DNA from: Burkholderiales bacterium
Lineage (GTDB): Bacteria > Pseudomonadota > Gammaproteobacteria > Burkholderiales > Burkholderiaceae
Direction of reading: 5' to 3'
Assembly (NCBI GenBank): GCA_947372535.1
Contig: CANBUA010000190.1
Location: forward strand, 1-9,486
Length of the DNA stretch: 9,486 nt
Under the pieces are notes generated by a model, which did not search any database, had not been told where the DNA came from, and worked only from the letters and a program-made list of their open reading frames with translations. The position numbers and the translations under genes are program-made. Below are positions 6,714 to 9,486 of this stretch, one piece after another. Each line of letters starts with the position of its first letter. The first letter of the stretch is position 1.

Positions 6714-7852
6714 TGCGCCGAGGCGATCACGCCACCGCCTAGGCACACATCGCCCTGGTAGAGCACGGCCGACTGCCCCGGCGTGGCTGCCCACTGGGCT
6801 TGCGGGCAATGCAAGGTGATTTGCTCGCGGCTGCTGGCGCTGATCTCGCACGAGGTGTCGGCCTGGCGGTAGCGCGTCTTGGTGCCCACGCCCAGCGTGC
6901 CCACGGCAGGTGCTACGCCACTGACCCAGCTGAGGTCGTCGGCCACCACGGTGTGCGCGAGCAGCCAGGGGTGGTCGTGGCCCTGCACCACATAGAGCGT
7001 GTTGCTGGCCATGTCCTTGCGCGCCACGAACCAGGGCTCGTGCTCGCCGCCGCCACGCGGGGCGCCCTTGTCTTTCAGGCCGCCAATGCCGATGCCCTTG
7101 CGCTGGCCCAGGGTGTAGAAGCTCAGGCCCACGTGCTCGCCGATGCGGCGGCCCCGGTCATCGAGGATGGGGCCGGGCTCGTTGGCCAGGTAGCGGTTGA
7201 GGAACTCGCGGAACGGGCGCTCGCCGATGAAGCAGATGCCGGTGGAGTCCTTCTTCTTGGCGTTGGGCAGGGCAATCTCGGACGCGATGCGGCGCACTTC
7301 AGTCTTGGGCAACTCGCCCACCGGGAAGAGCGTCTTGCTCAATTGCGCCTGGTTCAGGCGGTGCAGGAAGTAGCTCTGGTCCTTGAGCGGGTCCAGCCCC
7401 TTGAGCAACTCGAAGCGGCTGGCTGCGGGCCCTGAGACACTGGCATCGGCGTCGACCAACTCGCGCACCCGCGCATAGTGGCCCGTGGCGATCTTCTCCG
7501 CGCCCAGGCGCATGGCGTGGTCCAGGAAGGCTTTGAACTTGATCTCGGCATTGCACAGCACGTCCGGGTTGGGCGTGCGGCCAGCCTGGTATTCGCGCAG
7601 GAACTCGGCGAACACGCGGTCCTTGTAGTCGGCCGCGAAGTTGACGTGCTCGATTTCGATGCCCAGCACGTCGGCCACGCTGGCCGCATCCAGGAAATCC
7701 TGGCGGCTGGAACAGAACTCGCTGTCGTCGTCATCTTCCCAGTTCTTCATGAAGATGCCGATGACCTCGTGCCCCTGTTGTTTGAGCAGGTGCGCGCTCA
7801 CGGCGGAATCGACGCCGCCACTCAGGCCAACCACGATGCGGTGCAACTTCAC
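6710..7852 (-). CDS. mnmA: tRNA-specific 2-thiouridylase MnmA
   Basis: A 380-residue cytoplasmic enzyme that activates U34 of tRNA-Lys, -Glu and -Gln with ATP and inserts sulfur relayed through TusE, forming s2U34 in the wobble position. The PP-loop SGGVDS is at 11-16. The two catalytic cysteines are Cys100 in [12 protein letters not shown] (95-106) and Cys207 in [17 protein letters not shown] (202-218). TGHYAR (123-128) and KDQSYFL (157-163) are family landmarks, and the C-terminal beta-barrel domains follow from about 220. Length matches the family. The start is GTG at 7852. An in-frame TAG lies ten codons upstream and no ATG intervenes. A GGAAAG about 11 nt upstream could be the ribosome binding site. 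Its last bases overlap the PIN gene, so both are probably on one transcript. Confidence 0.97.
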   Translation of the reverse strand: MKLHRIVVGLSGGVDSAVSAHLLKQQGHEVIGIFMKNWEDDDDSEFCSSRQDFLDAASVADVLGIEIEHVNFAADYKDRVFAEFLREYQAGRTPNPDVLCNAEIKFKAFLDHAMRLGAEKIATGHYARVRELVDADASVSGPAASRFELLKGLDPLKDQSYFLHRLNQAQLSKTLFPVGELPKTEVRRIASEIALPNAKKKDSTGICFIGERPFREFLNRYLANEPGPILDDRGRRIGEHVGLSFYTLGQRKGIGIGGLKDKGAPRGGGEHEPWFVARKDMASNTLYVVQGHDHPWLLAHTVVADDLSWVSGVAPAVGTLGVGTKTRYRQADTSCEISASSREQITLHCPQAQWAATPGQSAVLYQGDVCLGGGVIASAQ

Positions 7853-7930
7853 GAACGAACACGCTTTCCGAAAAAGGGCCTAAGGGAATCAGGGGATGCG
7901 ATTGTCTCAGGTCAGCCATATGCTGAGCGC
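7853..7930. promoter_or_regulatory. Divergent mnmA / Mpo1-like intergenic region
   Basis: These 78 bp separate two divergent starts and must contain promoters for both. No good -35/-10 pair is visible by eye on either strand. A short inverted repeat, TCAGC-CATAT-GCTGA, is at 7912-7926, just before the Mpo1-like start. Its role is unknown. Confidence 0.4.
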
Positions 7931-8233
7931 ATGAGTGTCTATCGGTCGTTCAAAGAGTTCTACCCCTTCTACCTGTCGCAGCACAACCACCCGGTGTGCC
8001 GGCGTCTGCACGTGGCCGGCTCCACGCTCGTGCTGATGACCCTGGCCACCGCGCTGCTCACGCAGCAATGGTGGTGGCTGCTGGCCGTGCCGGTGCTGGG
8101 CTACGGTTTTGCCTGGGTCGGACACTTCATGTTCGAGCACAACCAGCCCGCCACCTTCGAGCACCCCTGGTACAGCCTGATGGGCGATTGGGTGATGTTC
8201 TGGCAGATCATCTCGGGGCGGCTGCCCCGCTGA
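7931..8233 (+). CDS. Mpo1-like (DUF962) small membrane protein
   Basis: A 100-residue integral membrane protein of the DUF962/Mpo1-like family. Yeast Mpo1 is an Fe(II)-dependent dioxygenase that shortens 2-hydroxy fatty acids in phytosphingosine breakdown; bacterial members are mostly uncharacterised. Family signatures: YPFYLSQHNHPVCRRLHVAG at 11-30 (His18, His20, His27 as likely metal or active-site residues), two hydrophobic segments at about 31-44 and 48-64, then WVGHFMFEHNQPATFEHPW at 62-80 (His65, His70, His78), and a last hydrophobic stretch near 82-95. The ATG at 7931 starts exactly at the conserved N-terminus, with only a weak GAG before it. The longer open frame upstream is antisense to mnmA and is not coding. 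It converges on the Nudix gene with 15 bp between stops. Confidence 0.88.
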   Translation: MSVYRSFKEFYPFYLSQHNHPVCRRLHVAGSTLVLMTLATALLTQQWWWLLAVPVLGYGFAWVGHFMFEHNQPATFEHPWYSLMGDWVMFWQIISGRLPR

Positions 8234-8248
8234 GCCGCCAGGGCGCCA

Positions 8249-8809
8249 TCAAGCCACTTGCGTGGGCTTGGTCGGCACAGCGCCGGGCTGAAGGAACAAA
8301 CTGGGGTGCACCTTGAGGATGTCCAGCGGATAGCGTGGGCCGTTCAGGTAGGCCTCCACGCATTCAAGCACCAGGGGGCTGCGGTGGCGCTCAGGGCAAG
8401 CGCGGATCTCATCGACCGTCATCCAGACTGTGCGCAGGATGCCTTCGTCCAGGCTCAGGCTCAGGTCGGGCTCGGAAACGCTGCCGTAGTAGGCCAGGCG
8501 CAGGTAGGTGGTGTCCTCGCCCGTCCGTGTGCGCCTAAAGCGCGACATGAACATGCCCAGAAAACCTTCGGGCGTGAAACGGCAGGCCGTCTCTTCCAGC
8601 GTCTCGCGGATCACGGCCTGTTCGGGCGACTCGCCCGGGTCCAGGTGACCGGCCGGATTGTTGAGCAACACCCCGTCGGATGTGTCTTCTTCGACGAACA
8701 GGAAACGACCCTGGCGCTCAATGAGCGCCGCAACGGTGACGTTGGGCTTCCAGCGTGATTGGGGGTTGGGAGGCACGTTCGCGACCCCCTGAGTGTCGAC
8801 GGGCTTCAT
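8249..8809 (-). CDS. nudJ: Nudix hydrolase, NudJ-like phosphatase
   Basis: A 186-residue protein with one Nudix domain. After an unconserved N-terminus, KPNVTVAALIERQGRFLFVEE (21-41) and LLNNPAGHLDPGE (48-60) match E. coli NudJ (HVTVACVVHAEGKFLVVEE, NQPAGHLEADE). The Nudix box runs 54-76: Gly54, Glu60, Arg68-Glu69, Glu72-Glu73 are present, but the usual Gly near its end is Ala75. The C-terminal half has SPLVLECVEAYLNGPRYPLDIL (144-165), again like NudJ. NudJ in E. coli removes phosphate from nucleoside tri- and diphosphates and from the thiamin precursor HMP-PP. Upstream-downstream order with mnmA also matches E. coli, supporting the name. It is about 30 residues longer than E. coli NudJ. No strong ribosome binding site precedes the ATG at 8809. 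Confidence 0.85.
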   Translation of the reverse strand: MKPVDTQGVANVPPNPQSRWKPNVTVAALIERQGRFLFVEEDTSDGVLLNNPAGHLDPGESPEQAVIRETLEETACRFTPEGFLGMFMSRFRRTRTGEDTTYLRLAYYGSVSEPDLSLSLDEGILRTVWMTVDEIRACPERHRSPLVLECVEAYLNGPRYPLDILKVHPSLFLQPGAVPTKPTQVA

Positions 8810-8896
8810 GAGCCGGGCATTATCCGCTAATGTGGCGTTTCGTGCATTCGCGCTCTGGCATGTCGCATGGCGGAAACGAACTCGCCGGCGCCAGGC

Positions 8897-9486
8897 TCAC
8901 GGTTGCAGCACCGGGAGCGCCGCCCGCACGATGGCCAGCGAGTAGCGTCGGGCGATCTCCGCCACGAAGCGCATGAAGTCCACGTGCGCACTCTGATCAG
9001 CTCGGTCAGAGATCACCCGCACGACCGCGAACGGCAGACCGAAGTCATGGCAGACCTGGGCCACAGCGGCGCCCTCCATCTCCACGGCCAGGGCCTGCGG
9101 AAAGGCCTGCTTCAAGGCTTGAGACGCTTCGTTGCTGGACACGAAACGGTCTCCACTCAGTACCAGGCCCCGATGGATGCGCGGCAAGGCCAGCCCGAGT
9201 TCAGCCAGGTGGACATCACCCAGCGGACCGCCTTGCGCCAAAGCTTCGGGTGACAAGGCCGTGCCGGCCGCCGCCATCACCTGGCTGGACATGGCCTCAT
9301 CTGCCGGCAGGTGCGAGCGGCCGCGCCCCGGGATCTCGTAACGAGGGAACAGCGGGGAGGCGTCCATGTCGTGCTGGACCAGGTCGGTCGCAATGACCAC
9401 ATCGCCCACGTTCACGCCCTCTTTCAAACCGCCGGCCAGCCCCGTGAACAGCAGCGAATGCACCTTGAAGCGGTCGATCAGCAAGG
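8897..9486 (-). CDS. mtnN: 5'-methylthioadenosine/S-adenosylhomocysteine nucleosidase, N-terminus cut by window edge
   Basis: C-terminal 195-196 residues of a PNP/UDP-phosphorylase-fold nucleosidase that cleaves adenine from methylthioadenosine and S-adenosylhomocysteine, serving methionine salvage, the activated methyl cycle and autoinducer-2 precursor supply. Motifs counted from the first complete codon in the window: LLFTGLAGGLKEGVNVGDVV (11-30), HDMDASPLFPRYEIPG (38-53), GLVLSGDRFVSS (106-117), AVEMEGAAVAQVC (133-145) with the substrate-binding Glu pair, and VVRVISDRAD (154-163) containing the family's catalytic Asp (SD). The reading frame is open to the right edge, so the true start lies outside. 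Roughly 50 N-terminal residues are missing compared with E. coli MtnN (232 residues). Preference for other nucleosides cannot be excluded. It is on the same strand as the Nudix gene, 87 bp away. Confidence 0.92.
   Translation of the reverse strand, partial: LLIDRFKVHSLLFTGLAGGLKEGVNVGDVVIATDLVQHDMDASPLFPRYEIPGRGRSHLPADEAMSSQVMAAAGTALSPEALAQGGPLGDVHLAELGLALPRIHRGLVLSGDRFVSSNEASQALKQAFPQALAVEMEGAAVAQVCHDFGLPFAVVRVISDRADQSAHVDFMRFVAEIARRYSLAIVRAALPVLQP

Noticed and set aside
6714..6851. In-frame N-terminal extension of the PIN protein.
   Set aside because: It would overlap mnmA by about 140 bp; the PIN core starts at residue 13 from the ATG at 6713, and ATGA overlap is a standard coupling arrangement.
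7478..7930. Upstream extension of the Mpo1-like frame by 151 codons.
   Set aside because: It is antisense to mnmA, and the DUF962 homology begins at the ATG at 7931.
9482..9484. TTG as a true start of the nucleosidase.
   Set aside because: The frame is open to the window edge and the N-terminal part of the fold is missing, so this is a truncated gene, not a short one.

Overview
The window comes from a high-GC proteobacterial chromosome. The glycerol genes, the nudJ-mnmA neighbourhood, the Mpo1-like protein and the tandem hotdog thioesterase fit a betaproteobacterium of the order Burkholderiales. That placement is an inference from gene families and base composition, not a database result. 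Most of the window is dense, ordinary housekeeping sequence with short gaps. No rRNA, tRNA, CRISPR array, insertion sequence or phage gene was seen.

Left block (1-3940): a glycerol-3-phosphate module. glpR (DeoR-family repressor) and glpK (glycerol kinase, cut by the left edge) form a tight minus-strand operon. glpD (aerobic glycerol-3-phosphate dehydrogenase) runs divergently from it across a 141-bp control region. GlpK makes glycerol-3-phosphate, GlpD oxidises it to dihydroxyacetone phosphate, and GlpR should sense glycerol-3-phosphate.

Middle block (about 3941-4617): the unusual part. Two small genes face each other. Each encodes a peptide with a 15-residue double-glycine-type leader (VSGA in one, VSGG in the other), and the cores share KIH..EY..I.GPLL. 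This looks like a pair of secreted bacteriocin-like or signalling peptides. Their 3' ends meet at two adjacent hairpins, each with its T tract on the far side, so the transcripts should end past one another and overlap antisense. The flanking non-coding DNA is AT-rich and holds several perfect inverted repeats over promoter-like sequences. No exporter or immunity gene is visible in the window.

Right block (4618-8233): a minus-strand run of mnmA (tRNA 2-thiouridylase), a PIN-domain protein overlapping it by 4 bp, a DUF1439 lipoprotein and a two-hotdog thioesterase-like protein. An Mpo1-like (DUF962) membrane protein is divergent from mnmA.

Right end (8249-9486): a NudJ-like Nudix hydrolase and the C-terminal part of a 5'-methylthioadenosine/S-adenosylhomocysteine nucleosidase, both on the minus strand. 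The order nudJ then mnmA matches E. coli, but here the Mpo1-like gene sits between them on the opposite strand.
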